Assembly (NCBI GenBank): GCA_013397075.1 | Contig: VWZS01004498.1 | Coordinates: 766,268 to 830,267 of the forward strand | Source: Rhabdornis inornatus | Taxonomy: Eukaryota > Chordata > Aves > Passeriformes > Rhabdornithidae | Length of the DNA stretch: 64,000 nucleotides | Direction of reading: 5' to 3' | Shown: positions 27,501 to 40,700 of the stretch, piece by piece | How positions within the stretch are numbered: the stretch's first letter is position 1 | Layout: every line of letters begins with the position of its first letter | Program-made: the position numbers and the translations under genes | The notes under the pieces: generated by a model | Told to the model about the DNA's origin: nothing | Seen by the model: the letters and a program-made list of their open reading frames with translations, nothing else | Database searches by the model: none

Positions 27501-28654
27501 TGGATGCCCCATTCCTGGAAGGGACCAAGACCAGGTTGGATGGCGCTTTAAGCAAGCCAGTCTAGTGGAAGGTGTCCCTGCCCATGGCAAGGGGGTTGGA
27601 ACTCAATGATCTTTACGGTCCCTTCCAACCCAAACTATTCTATGATTCTGTGATTTACCACGAAAACTTTAACAAGATTCAGCCTATGATTCTCATATTT
27701 TTTAATTCATCATCAAAGCTCTTAGCTCCTCTGAGGTATCCTTAGCTTCCGACAAAATGAGTACAATCATCTCATCCTACTATCTGACTCCATAATTGCC
27801 ACATCATCCTATTCTCCATCACCCATCATCCATCATCCACACCATTCTCTTCTTTCTGTACCTCCATTTTACCAGACTTGGATGCACTGAGTGGGTGAGT
27901 CCTTTAGATCTTGGCCTCACTTGTGTCTCCACTGTGTGAACACTGAGCATATGAATAAATGATCTCTCCCATATGCTGGTCTCTCTGTTTGGAGATTGCT
28001 GCCCTCTCACATATTCTGGCAGAGCTGCTCATACAAATTCTCCCACATCAGATTAGCGACAGTGAGCAAGGGTAGAAAGAATAAACTGAAATGCTAAAGC
28101 TGCACCAACTTTATCTACTGGACCAGGTCAGGGAGTGCCTCATTAGTGGATTTGAGGGGAGATAAAGATGAAAAACAGACAGGATAGGCTGTCAGTGATA
28201 ACCTCTTCCCTAGGAATGAGTAAATCCATAAGGGGTATCTGTCCACAGCCCATGATAGGATTAGGAATAAATTAGGGCAGGGTAAAATAATTAGCAACAC
28301 ACAGCACTAGTACCCAAACAAAGTAGGCAGCTGCAATTGTATCTGCAACATTTAATTTGAATCTGCTAAGCAATACAATTTGACAAAGTCCCTGTTAAAA
28401 TCCATCTAGATACATGATGTTCTACCCCAGATATTCTGTAAATTCTACTGGGTCTAAAATAAATAGCTCAGTTCCAGATAAAGGACCCCTGTAAGACACC
28501 AGAAACTGTGCTGCATGGCTCTGCTGCATACAAACTGCATGTAAAATGTCAAAAAGTGGATCCTCTAAAGCACCACATTGCACCACCTCAGAGCAGAGGT
28601 CCGTCTGCCTCACAGAATGGACTGTACCAGAAAAATCTTCCTGTTTGGATGAAC

Positions 28655-28701
<47 letters not shown>

Positions 28702-31700
28702 ACACACATACACACACACACAGAGTCTGGTCTCCAAAACAAACATGTATGTGGTTAAAATCTCTTGGTACTTACACAAGCATATTCATCTTTGCATTTT
28801 GTCTATAAACACTTCAGAAATTTCTCACAGGCTCCTTGGGCTTATAACATATGCACATGCATGGAAAGAATGATTTTCAAAAACTGAATGAACATGTCTG
28901 AGTACACTGATAAACAAGAAGGCTTCTAAATAGCCTGTGGATGTATCTGCAAAGAAGAAATATACACAAACTGCCTGCATTTGCAGATATCCATAAGAGT
29001 ATGTGCAAGCCCATCCCAGAAGGCCTTTCTTATACAATTAATATGGGAAGAACTCACTGTTGGAAATATAGTTCACTTCTTCCCTTTGTTTGAAAGTTTG
29101 TTCCTACAATAGCTGGAGAAAAAAGATGAACCTGGTAACCTCTACATCTTTTTCCAGCAGATGCTAAAGCGACACTGGCTCCTGGAACTGAAAGCACATG
29201 TGCACAGCACTTGGAGCCAGCACTTGGCCTTGCGCTTCCTGCACAGACTGGGAGCACACATCAAGGGTGCATGGGGTGGCAGACAGAATGATGTGCCTTC
29301 TGCAAAGATATCTGCACCGCAAGCCACGCAACTGAAAAAAGCTTCTCAGCAGCAGTTATCTTTGAAAATGAGTACGTGCAAGGCATCTCGTTACCACCAG
29401 TCATGCCTAAGATTAATAGTGCAGCACTGAGCTGTTCTCCCTGAACACTTTTCTAATGAGTCTAGTACTTCTAGGTAGGGTAAAGCTCTCATTAGGCCTC
29501 AAGGATCTTCACAGGCAAAACTTCCTCAAAGATATTGCTTCAAGGTCTGGGCTTTTTCTCCCCTCTAACTTCGGTGCACTTTGTGTTTGTTTTAGTGCAT
29601 GTGTAGCAGCTGTTACCATGGCAGCACTGCACAGAGGGCAGCAGCCTGGCAAAACTTCCCAGCGCCTTTTCCAGAGGCTGGAATTAAACCTGTTCCCTTG
29701 GTTCGTACAGAGGAAAATCTTGTGCTTCGGATTTCTCTGCTTTTAGGAGACAAAGAGGACCCAGCAGAGCAGGCCACTTTTAGCTACTTATTTTTAGCAT
29801 TGTAGTGATACCAGAAACATGGAAGTAAACAGGAGGTTGTCAGGCTGTTGTAAATAGCACAAGATTAAACCCATGACTCCGCAGAACTTGCAGGCTAGGG
29901 CACTTTATTAAGGAGATATTTAACTGTAATTTTTAGGATACTTGATTTCAAGTGTTTATGGAAATTACTATTGTATCTTAATGACCACATTTCAACATTT
30001 TCCCATTTCATGCCTGAGATTAGGAAAGACCCCGACGTCTGTGTGGGTGCCACTGCCCTCTCCTGGGCACAGCCTGCCAGGCTGGCAGCTGCTTCCCACT
30101 GCTGTGCTGTGCAGTGACATAATGGAATATGTGGTGCATGTATTTTTAGAAACTAAAGAGGTAAATTCTGTCCTCTGTTCTAAATATAAAACTGATCCTG
30201 CATGCTCGCCACCAGATTTTTAAAATCTTCAGCTTTGACCAATCGTAATCCAACTGCAGGGCCCAAAGTAGCCCCCAGAAGGAAGCTGGTACTTGCAGAG
30301 CAGGGTGTCCTGCAGAAAGGAGCCACACTGATTCCCAGTTTTGATATGAACACAGACTTCAGCTATGTGCAATTACTAATTGGGAGGAGGGCAGCATCAC
30401 AGCAGCAATAGTAATCTCTTCCTTTTCACAACTCCATTTAATGATGTAAAAAAGTTAAAAGCTTGGTTTAATTGCAGGTAACATCATCTCTGTTAGTAGA
30501 ACTGCCTAAAGGCTTCTAGTTACAATGCCCAGAGCTGTAGATAAACGCTACAAACCTCAGCAAACTGTTTTTCAGACAGCAATGAATGCAATAAATACAA
30601 CATGAGCTGGAAAGGGAGGGAGAGTGTAACAATGATAAAAATCTGTACCTATGCAGGGCATGGATATACACCTGCCCCCTCTGAAGTCAGCTCTTGACTT
30701 TCAGAAGTCAAGGCTGACATCTCTGGCATGAAAGTTACAAACAGTTTAAATTTGGACAGGAATAAAGGAAGACAGAAAGAATGCCTGCTATCCAACCTCA
30801 GACCCAGCAGTTATTAATAAAAGAGGACATTCATATTTTGCATTTTAAAACAAACGTATTAGGAAAAAATCACAGAATCACAAAATCGTTAAGAGTTGGA
30901 CGGGACCTCTGGAGATCATCCAGTCCTACTCCTCTGCCAAGGCAGGATCACCTGGACCAGGTGACACAGGAATGTCTCCAGGTGGGTTTTGAATGTCTCT
31001 ATGGACAGGGAGGCGCTATGAACTCCCTGGGCAGCCTATTCCAGTGCTCTGCCACCCTCAACACAAAGTTATTCCTTATGCTGAGGTGAAAGTCTTTGCA
31101 TTTTAGTTTAAGGCTCTTGCTCCTCATCCTGCCTGGGCACCACTGAAAAGGGTTTAGAACTATTCTCTTGGCACCACCCTTCAACATATTCGAATGTATG
31201 GATGAGATCTCCTCTCAGTCTACTTTTCTCTAGACTAAACAGGCCCTGCCCTTGCAGGCTCTCCTCCTATGAGAGATGCTCCAGACCCCATACCATCTCC
31301 GTGGCCTCCACTGGACTCTCTCCAGTAGCTCCTTGTCACTCTTGTGCTGAGGAGCCTGAACTTGGCAGAGTATTCCAGATGTGGCCTCACCAGGGCTGAA
31401 CAGAGGGGGAGGAACACCTCCTTTGACCTGCTGGCCACACTCTTCCCCATGCATCCAGGATCCCACTGGCTCTTCTGGCCCCCAGGGCCCACTTCCAGCT
31501 CATGGTCACCTTGTCATCCACGTACCAACACCCCCAGTCCCACTCTGCAGAGCTGCTCCTTAGTAGGTCAGCCCCAGCCTGTGCTGCTACTTGGGGTTAC
31601 TCTTCCCCAGATGCAGGACCCTACACTTCATGTCATCAGCAAACTTGCTGCAAATCCCAAAGAGAATGAAAGTAACACGAGTGTCACCATCTCCGTGCTA

Positions 31701-34700
31701 CACCTCTTCATTCTCCCCTCTTGGTTTTCCCACCGGGGCAATTCTGAGAGTGGTTGTCCTGAGTAGCACCAGAAACATTTCTGTCCTCAGGAAAATTAGG
31801 CTCAATTTTGTTAATATTTACTGATTAATGTACTAATATTTGCTAATGTATGGAAGGGTAAATGAAGGATTCTCCTAATGAACTGAAATATATTTTTTCA
31901 CAAATTTGATGTGTAAAAATGGCCCTAAGAGATCACAGATCAAGGAGAATGGAGAGAAGCAGAGGAAAGAAGAATATATATTAACAAGGTTCTATACAGC
32001 CCCATAAGAAAACAGACAGAATTACCAAATACAGAATGCTTTAACCTCTACTCTGTGTGGCTGTCTGAAAAGAGAAAATAAAACCACATTGACTATACCG
32101 AACCTCACTTCCAGCTCCCATACGATTGCATACTCACTGGGCTGCTATCTTAATGTATTTCTTTAACAGCTGAACACGCTTGCTGAGCTGAGAGCAAAGA
32201 CAAATCTCGGTGACCACCCAGAACTGAATTTCATTGAATCTTCTTAAAAACAAGTCCAGATTTGCTGTGGTCTTTTTAAAATTGTGCCTTCCAAAAGTGT
32301 GATAGATCAATTCCAGCTAGGAAAGAGAAAACAGTTTGGAATTTTCTTTTTTGAGGTTGTGTTTCTTGGACAGAGGAAAGAGGCTAAGAATGATGAGGTA
32401 AGCATCTAGCCTGAAACTTGCTCTGCAGTTTACATTTCTACCTGCATAGATATGAAGGATCTGCGTTACAAATCCAGTATAAAATAGCTGAGGCATAGTA
32501 AAACTGTAACTACAGATTATATATAAACAGTTTAATACCTTAAAACAAACAAAAGTAATTCAACAAGCAGCACATGCTCAGAAGAAGTCTAACTTTATTC
32601 TTCTATTTTGTCTATAAAATTAAGAATGTCTTACATTTTCAAAACTTGTAGGTGGCTTTATTGTAGAATTTTTGAAAATCAAGCTTAGAGAAGGTTTTGG
32701 AAATAATGCAAAAACCTACAGTGTACAATTAAACAGTTTCTAAGAGATTCTAACCTCCTGAATAGATAGATCCTCATACCTCATGCACACAGTTGAAGAG
32801 CTCCCAGTCATAAATTGTCATCTGATGTGCTAAGTCTTTGGAACTCATCAGTTCAAATGTTCCTACCGTACCAGTAGATGGTCCTTCTTGTTCTGGCAAC
32901 GGTGCCTACAAACAGGAAAATATTATAAAAATCTTTTAGACATGCTAAATCATATGGTTGGTGCTTTCATTCCATTATGTTTCTAACATTATTTTCAGTG
33001 TGAACACTTTCCTAATCGTACTTCGAATAGTAAAACTGAAATTTGCTTTTAACCACAGGCAGGTATTAGGAAATGAGAAGCCCTGTGCAAAATCAATGTC
33101 CAGTATGCACAGGATAGTCAGAATAACTCTGAAAACTCTTCAGAGACACTGTAAGGAAATAAACCAGACTGTTCTCAGTGTGTTATCGTTAACATTGTTT
33201 TAAAAATTGAATTTATAATACACGTTGTGCTAACAAAAGCATGTGCTAAGCATAGGTTCCATGCTCCTGAACAAAAAAAGTTCTATGTTTCCTTTCTCCC
33301 ATACACATATAACTAGGCCACCAAGGACAAGCCAAATACTTTTACATATTCCTGATTCTAATGATGAGAATTATTACATCTGGCATGCTCCAGAAATCTG
33401 CAGTGATTACAAGATCTTCTGATCAGTTATAAAATAAACCTCATACTTTCTTTTTGACAGTACACAAACTTGATGCACAGTTTGTGATTGCAAATTCCTG
33501 GCTAGGCCAGTTAAAATTACATAAACACAGTCTTATGAGAAAGAACCAAGTACAAAACGTTTCTGAAAGGCACTTCCATGCCACCCAATAAATGAGATGT
33601 GATCTATGATTTGGCACACAGGTGAAGTATTAAACAGAGATTTAAAACATGGCTTGAGATCAAGTCAGGTTTGAAGTAGTCTGTTGTACATATTAGGATG
33701 AAGTGTTTGAACCAGCGCTGCTACATGAACCCCTCGCAAACTGGAGGGTGACACTCCCGCAGAGCCGGCCCTGGACGCTCGGGTCACTGGTTCTGTTCCC
33801 AGGAGAGGGCGGCAGAGCTCACACACCACTTTCCCAATTCCTCACTGCCTTTGTTAACACTTAATGATGGAGCACCGAATTGTCAACAGGCTCCGTCCTC
33901 AGCACAAACTCAGTGGAGTCTGCCAGATTAACAGACCATATTTAGATGCTGCAATATAAGAAATGAGCCTACTAAATGAATCCTATTTTACATAGAGAAT
34001 ATATTAGCAACAGAAATAAGTCTGACTGGATTAATACATCAAATCACTTTCTCAGTAACACATAGTGTGTAGGAGCTTTATTGCTGTATGAAATCTTGCT
34101 TTGTACCCTAGGGAAAACTTTCCTTTTAATTATCATCATAATACAAACTAACTAAAAATTACTTAACTAAATCACAAACATTATCACCTTACAAGCTTCA
34201 TCTATGATTTAGAAAAATAGTAGAAAAGTATTCTCTAAAAAAATCCAGGCCATTAATACTACAAATAACTGCAGATTGCTTTGAATTTGGATTTGCACAA
34301 ACTTTCTTTAGTTTATTATAACATATAAAATAAAAGTACAGCAGCTTTGTGTAGAAAATTCTACTTGTGGAAATCAGTGAAAGAGAACTGCCTACAGATC
34401 AAAAGACATCTTTTCCCCCCATTTGTAGATGAATGCAACATAGCTGTTACCATAACAAACACATATTTTCCAAGGCTAGGAAAGAAGCAGTTACATGCAA
34501 ACTCACGGCATATTTGAAAATTCATCTACGCAGAACAAATTTCACATGGGAATTGCCAAATGTAATGTGGATAAATGTTCATGAACAGGAAGCAGCCAGA
34601 AACTGGAATGTGAATGGATTAAACTGGGAGGCAGCTAAGGTTGTAACATTTTTTTATTTTTTTATACCTCTTTGAAAAAATGCAGCTGATAAGGGGTTGT

Positions 34701-37700
34701 AATTTGCTATGCAGTGCTGAGGACCATTTTTAAGGTGCTGAATGTACTTCCCCTAATTCTTACTGAATTCAGCCTAGTTGATGAAAAGTAGTACATTGCA
34801 GCCCTGTATCTTAGACCTCTTTGCAGCACTCTGAGTACTTGATGCACAGTAAGTAGCACAGGGAAAAGGCATGGAAAGCCAAGACAATTTGCTGCCAAAG
34901 CTATGTGTACACAGACAATGCAGAGCCATATATAAGTACCCAGCACAGTTGTACTGATGCAATACCCCTGCTTTACAGTAGCATGCCCCATGAGGGTATC
35001 TACTTGGCAGGATTAATTAACCTTAAGGGAACACCAGAATTTAATAAGCTGAACAAGAGGTATCTCTGCATGGAACTACATATGCTGGATGTGCATTCCC
35101 TGGTTGCTAAATTGAAAGCAGCAGCAAAGCATAGATTTTACCATATCCATAAAAGAAATCAGGCATACATACTAAGTGGCTTGTTAAAAGCATACAGGAG
35201 GCTGAAACAAGGCTAGGAGTAATAGAGTTCATGCTGACATGACTTGGCAATGACATTTGTTTTTAATGAAATAAAAGGAACAAAAAGTACAGTCAAATCA
35301 AACTCTATAAAAGCAGACCCCATGGAGATCACTAGAATGACTGTATAAACTGTAAGTACTTATGAGCAATTCTACCTAAGAAAAAAACAGACTTTCTACC
35401 AGGAATATTTTCTGTGGTTCTACTTGGAATTATCTCAGATTTTGACACAGTATTTTGTGGAGACGAGAAATAAAAAAAAATTAAGGAATTCACTGCTGGA
35501 ATCAAATCTCTAGAATGTTTTAATTGGTAACAACTATCTTAGAAAATATATCTCTACGACTTTGAGGAGATAATTCTGTAATGAAGAATTACTGCATGTC
35601 TTAGTGACAATACTCAGCTCTTCCTAAATGCTCAGTGTGACAGAGAGAGTACTGGAATCAAGTTCTGTTGTGTGGATCAGATGGATGGATTTCTGCTCTG
35701 CTTTAGGGAATTACAACATCAGCTTGTTTTATTTTCAGGGCTCATCTCCTATTTCAGTGTGACAAGCCCTTTGTTGCCCAAGTTTCCACTAGTTTTTATC
35801 TAAAGTGTGGATAATGCAAAAAGGGCCAGGTGTTCAAATAAACCCAAGCCCTGATGTTCCTGAGCACTGCACACATACATACCAATGAATCGAACTGATC
35901 CCGTGGGCAAGCAAACAGCCGGCCATTAACGCTGAGAGTGGTGAACACTGAAACATCGTGAGGCTTGAGCACAACCTTTTCTGTAAAAATGAAACAAATT
36001 ATTATTTATTACATAAAGAGAGAATTTACAGCAGAATTGATTCACCAGCTGCACAGATCACCCTTCTGGGAACAAATTTTGCCCAGTAACCCAATGTTCA
36101 GGATACAGAATAGAAGACAGCAAGATCCTCTTTATTGAAGAAATGTGATAAACTCAGCCCAAACCAGTCTCCTACAGAACCAGAATCCCAGTCCCAAACT
36201 GTACAGACAGGTGAAGAAGCCTGTGCTGCTATCACTAGAAACAACCTGCAAAAATTAAGCCTAATTAGGGAGTCCATTCAATCACTGCTGTGTTGTAAGC
36301 ACTTGGAGAGCTGTTCTTAATAGAAATTGCTCTGGAAGGCAGTAACTGCTCAAGGAGGTGATGGAAATGCATTACAACATTTCTAAAAGAGAATCACATC
36401 ACAGGTAAAGAAAAGATAATGAAGTAACTTACAAAACAGTATCTTCCAGCATATGTTGGTGGTCAGCAAATCTGACAATAAAAAATTGCTTCAACTGCAA
36501 AAAGTAAAGCTGCCTGGTGTCAGTTCTCAGGAAGTGAGCCATTTTTGGCAGGCACCACTGTTCGCAAAAATGCCTTCCAACACAGCTCTCATTACCTCTG
36601 TGTGTCTCCACACAGTCATACTCAACCAAAGCACTTCAGCAACACCAATTCTCCAGGAGAATTCACCCTCCAGTTACTCTTCCAATTCACAGCCTAGAGG
36701 GGCCCCTGATCCCTGACCCTCTGCAAACACTAGGTCAGTGTGTTTGGCACTAAGTTGTACTGGTTTGCAGACAGAGCAGCCAGAATCGTAGTGACTACTG
36801 CCACAATGTTTGCACTGCAGTGTTTTCTGACATTACTGATTCCCAAGTCTAGCATGAATTTATCCACGCTTACCTTCTATTTCTCTTGTTAAAAAACTCT
36901 TACAAGTCTAACAGTGAAGGAAAATTGGGGTAGCTGTGCTCTGCAACATGCAGATACACAAGCTTCTCCATTGGTCCTGTATCCATGTGAGCTGCAGTCT
37001 GTGCCTGCAGTAGAGGAAGGACTTGCTTCTCAATTAAGACTTGTGTGAGAGCTGAACATGCACATGGGTTTAAAACCTTGACTGAACTGATTTTTCAATC
37101 CCTCCAAAAATTCTGCTTCATCATAACTGAGAAGTGTTTGAGATGGTGTAAGTACAGTACCTCCTCCTGAACTCATCTTTACTATGATGAGGCCTTCTCC
37201 AGAGCCCAGCTTGTCTGCTACTGCACTGATGACTTCCTTCACAGAAGAAGACACTGGCACACGGATAGTGGTGTAGGTTTGGTCTATGCAGTACACCTTA
37301 AACAGAACTAAAGAAAAAAACATTGCATGGTTTACTCCACATGTAAAAAACACATTTACCATACAAATTACTGTCACTTCAGAAACCACTCCTCACAAAT
37401 GAGACAAAGAAACAATAAATCACTACATAGCTCCCAATTCCTCAGTTGCTCTACAATTTCTAGTACAGAAATCTCTGATTTCCCAGAGTTTTGGATTTTG
37501 GATTTTCAGTGTTCAGTGAGCTGCCTGTCCTATGAATGAGAAAGGTGCAGCCATATGAAAAGAGCAGTTACTGCCTGTCAGGACAGACACAAGAGGTAGT
37601 ATTTCCCTGGCAGCAGGAACTGTTTCCCTCTTTGTAGGCCTAGAAACACCACTATGGACAACAGAAGCTGCATGACTGGCAGGATGTCTGCTGTTCATAT

Positions 37701-40700
37701 ATGGTTACTTCCAGCTTTTAACATGGTTCTTCTATTGGTCTGATTTATGCCACCAGCTTTCTCAGCTACGTGACCTTGAATTTTGTTACTTGTTTTTACT
37801 ACTGTTCATTAGCAAGAACTATCCTTTAATATAAAACATGTTGAAGAAGCAGATGTTTTAGGTGATGAAGTTCCACAAAACAACCATTAGGAATACCCTA
37901 TCAGTAATCTGAAAATGACATTCTGATACACTGCTGTAAATTTTACCATAATCTCTTCAGAGAATCAAACAGCAGCAATAGGGCAAACCAGCAGATTTTT
38001 GTTTTTAGGCTGTGTGCCTAGATTCTCAGATTCTAGATCCGTGGTCCATGGCATGATTATCTGCTCCAATCCTACCTTGCAAAGGAACACTGTACATGTT
38101 AGCTCCAACTCCATAGGGCAGACAGGCTCAAACATGACCTCCAGTTTACACTCTTCATTGCATTGCCATTATTTGCAGTACAGTATCTTATTGGTTCTTC
38201 CCTGTTTTGTTCATTCCTTATTTTAAAGGTTTTTACATCTTCCTCTGAGGAAGCAGTGCTTGATAGCACAAGTAAGTAAAAGACCAGGAGCACCTCAATA
38301 ATAGTACAGTGGGCTAGCAAAAGCAAAGAGAGTTTGTCTCAGGCCAGGCTTCAAAACTCTAGGTAGGTACATTCATTTATTTTTAGACTTTTTTTGAGAC
38401 AGATAAATTTATATACATGTCAGTGGCTCAAGAAAACTTAGCAGAGAAGAAACTCACTTTCATCACTGCCCCTGATAGGCTGGCGTTTCTGTGCTCTGTC
38501 ATCACTTGTGTTGAACAGCTGCAGAAGAACTTTGTGCTGAAAATGAATCATCAAGATTCACATTAATGCAAGAATAAACATGTGGTACACATGAACTACA
38601 ATACATCTCTTATCAATGGCAGGAAAAGGAGTAGCAATGTAAAATTAGACAATGTTGAAAGCTATCTCTCAATATAACAATTGAGATATAGGTCATATAT
38701 GCATGATTACTAAAGAGAAGATGCTTATGAATTTGCTGTACTTAAGATTTGACTTGAGAAAATGGACAAATAAATGTTCTTACCTTCTTCTGTGGTGCTT
38801 TAGGCTCTTCAGAACTATAAAAAGGTTAAGCATAGAATATATAATTAAATATTTTCTGGAAGATTTTGTGTACAAAATGACCTATAGAACGTGGACCACT
38901 TGTCAAACTAGCATATCAATATAATCATATTTCTATGTGAAAAGACTAGATGATACCACAGTTAATCTATGACCAAGGCAGAAAAAATATTATACAAAGT
39001 TCATGTAAGCATGAAATAAGCATGAAATAAGCTTCTGTCAATCTCTCAGTGAGGGTATGGGGTTTGCAAGAATGATGTGGGAAAGAGTGCCATAGACATT
39101 AATTCAAATAAGCCTGCATGCAAACTTTCAATTTCATATAACTGAGTGTCATTCACAAAATGGCTTTTTAATAGATATAACCAATATATTTTCATCATCA
39201 ATTCACCGACAAGAAGGGCAGGGGAAGGAAAAAAGCAAAAACTACGCTTACATTTGCTTTACAATTTTCTCTAGCTCTGGAAGCTGCTCCTTTAGTGCTG
39301 CAATCATTCTAGTATCATCCGATACAGATACATAAAATTCCTGTAAATGATACAGAATAGTCTTTAAATAACTATAGGGGTAAAGGAGCAGTACTCAGGA
39401 GAGAGGATTATGAAATGACATCTGATAGCTTAATGATTATAAAGAATGATAATCTGCATAGAGGAACACATGCTGGGCCCAACTTTCTATTACTTTCACT
39501 TGTTTATCTCCAGCTGATTTAAAGCAAGAGTTATATATGCAGAAGGGAAGCCTGATGAGGCTCCTTAGCTCACTCTGTAACCACTGACTACTTGTGTAAA
39601 ACCTGCATTTTCACACTGTCAAGGATAAAGACTAAAAAATCCACAAAAAATCTAGCACGATAGGCTTTTTTATTCATTGCTGTTGTAGTCTTTAGTGCTT
39701 CTGAGTCACTAACTCTCAGCTGCTCTAATACAGTACAGCATCACCTGCTTTTAAACCCTACTCAAACCTCTTCCTGTTACATCTACATAAAACCACCACA
39801 AAGAAGGATCTCTGTGCTTGCAACCAGTGACTGTTCGTTAACCTCTGGACTAATGAAAGACTATGTCATCCCAAAGCTTGAAAAGCTTTCCTGTGTGGCC
39901 TTGTGGGGTGTCTACCGTTCTTAAAGCCCCTCCCTATTCCCCTCTGCTAAACCATAGATTCAGTTTCAAGCTCTTTAGGACAAGAACTTTCATTCAGCCA
40001 GTAACATACGGGACTCTGTTCCATAAACACAATATATAATAAGAATGGCAATCACAATCATTTAACACGACATTGGCAGTGCATTCTTATCTTAGAAATC
40101 CAAGGATATGGCAGCTACCACAAAGAATTTACAAGGGTTCTGAAGACAAAGATCTTAAGTTCCAATAGCTGCAGTACATCTTTCATTGAAATGGAAAGGA
40201 CTTTTGCTTCTGCAGAGTGGCAGCCCTCCAGCTCCTTCCTGGCACACCTCAGGCAGGCATAAACAGCCCTTCAGTTCAACCCCTAGAGCTCCTGAACCAT
40301 TCACAAGACAGTACTAGAAAAAGCTAATTCAGTTACTGCTATAACACAAGCTACCCATGGCAGTGCTTTGAAAGGGATCTGCAACACTATTTTCAGGGGT
40401 CCAGAGGCTGGCAATGGTTCAAACACTGTTTTGGTGCCTTTACTGTCTGCATCCAAACCTGAGAAAACAGTTATAAAGTGAAATAAACTTTGCACTTTGG
40501 AATGACCTCTTTCACTTCAGTGATACAATGATTCCTTTATACCTCCAAAAAGGCCATTGCTGCTTCATCTTCTTGCAGTAAATCTCCATATAAAGCAGCC
40601 CACTGCAGAACCAGTCGAATGACTCGCCTTTTATTGTTGAGAGCATAATCCATTTTCTCCTGCTCTGTACCCTGAGAAGGCTGGGCATGATAGGTGCCAC

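Larger units (their letters stand above)
25721..32137 (-). other. RAPGEF4: RAPGEF4 intron (6.4 kb) rich in repeats
   Basis: GT-AG intron inside the CDC25 coding region. Contains CR1 fragments at 26725-27655 (plus) and 30868-31655 (minus), a CA microsatellite at 28660-28722 and an 18-base perfect palindrome at 26621-26638. Confidence 0.85.

Noticed and set aside
28422..28873. Overlapping ORFs on both strands rich in His-Thr or Val-Cys
   Set aside because: They are translations of the CA microsatellite.
37030..37389. 119-codon minus-strand ORF taken as a single exon
   Set aside because: Only 37161-37307 is the RAPGEF4 exon. The parts before and after are intron read-through; the downstream exon at 35980 restores the exact EPAC2 sequence.
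40660..40680. Ordinary AG acceptor at ...CCTTCTCAG inside the REM exon
   Set aside because: Using it would remove YHAQPSQ, which matches EPAC2 exactly, and would not fit the phase of the preceding exon. The AC acceptor at 40694 fits both.
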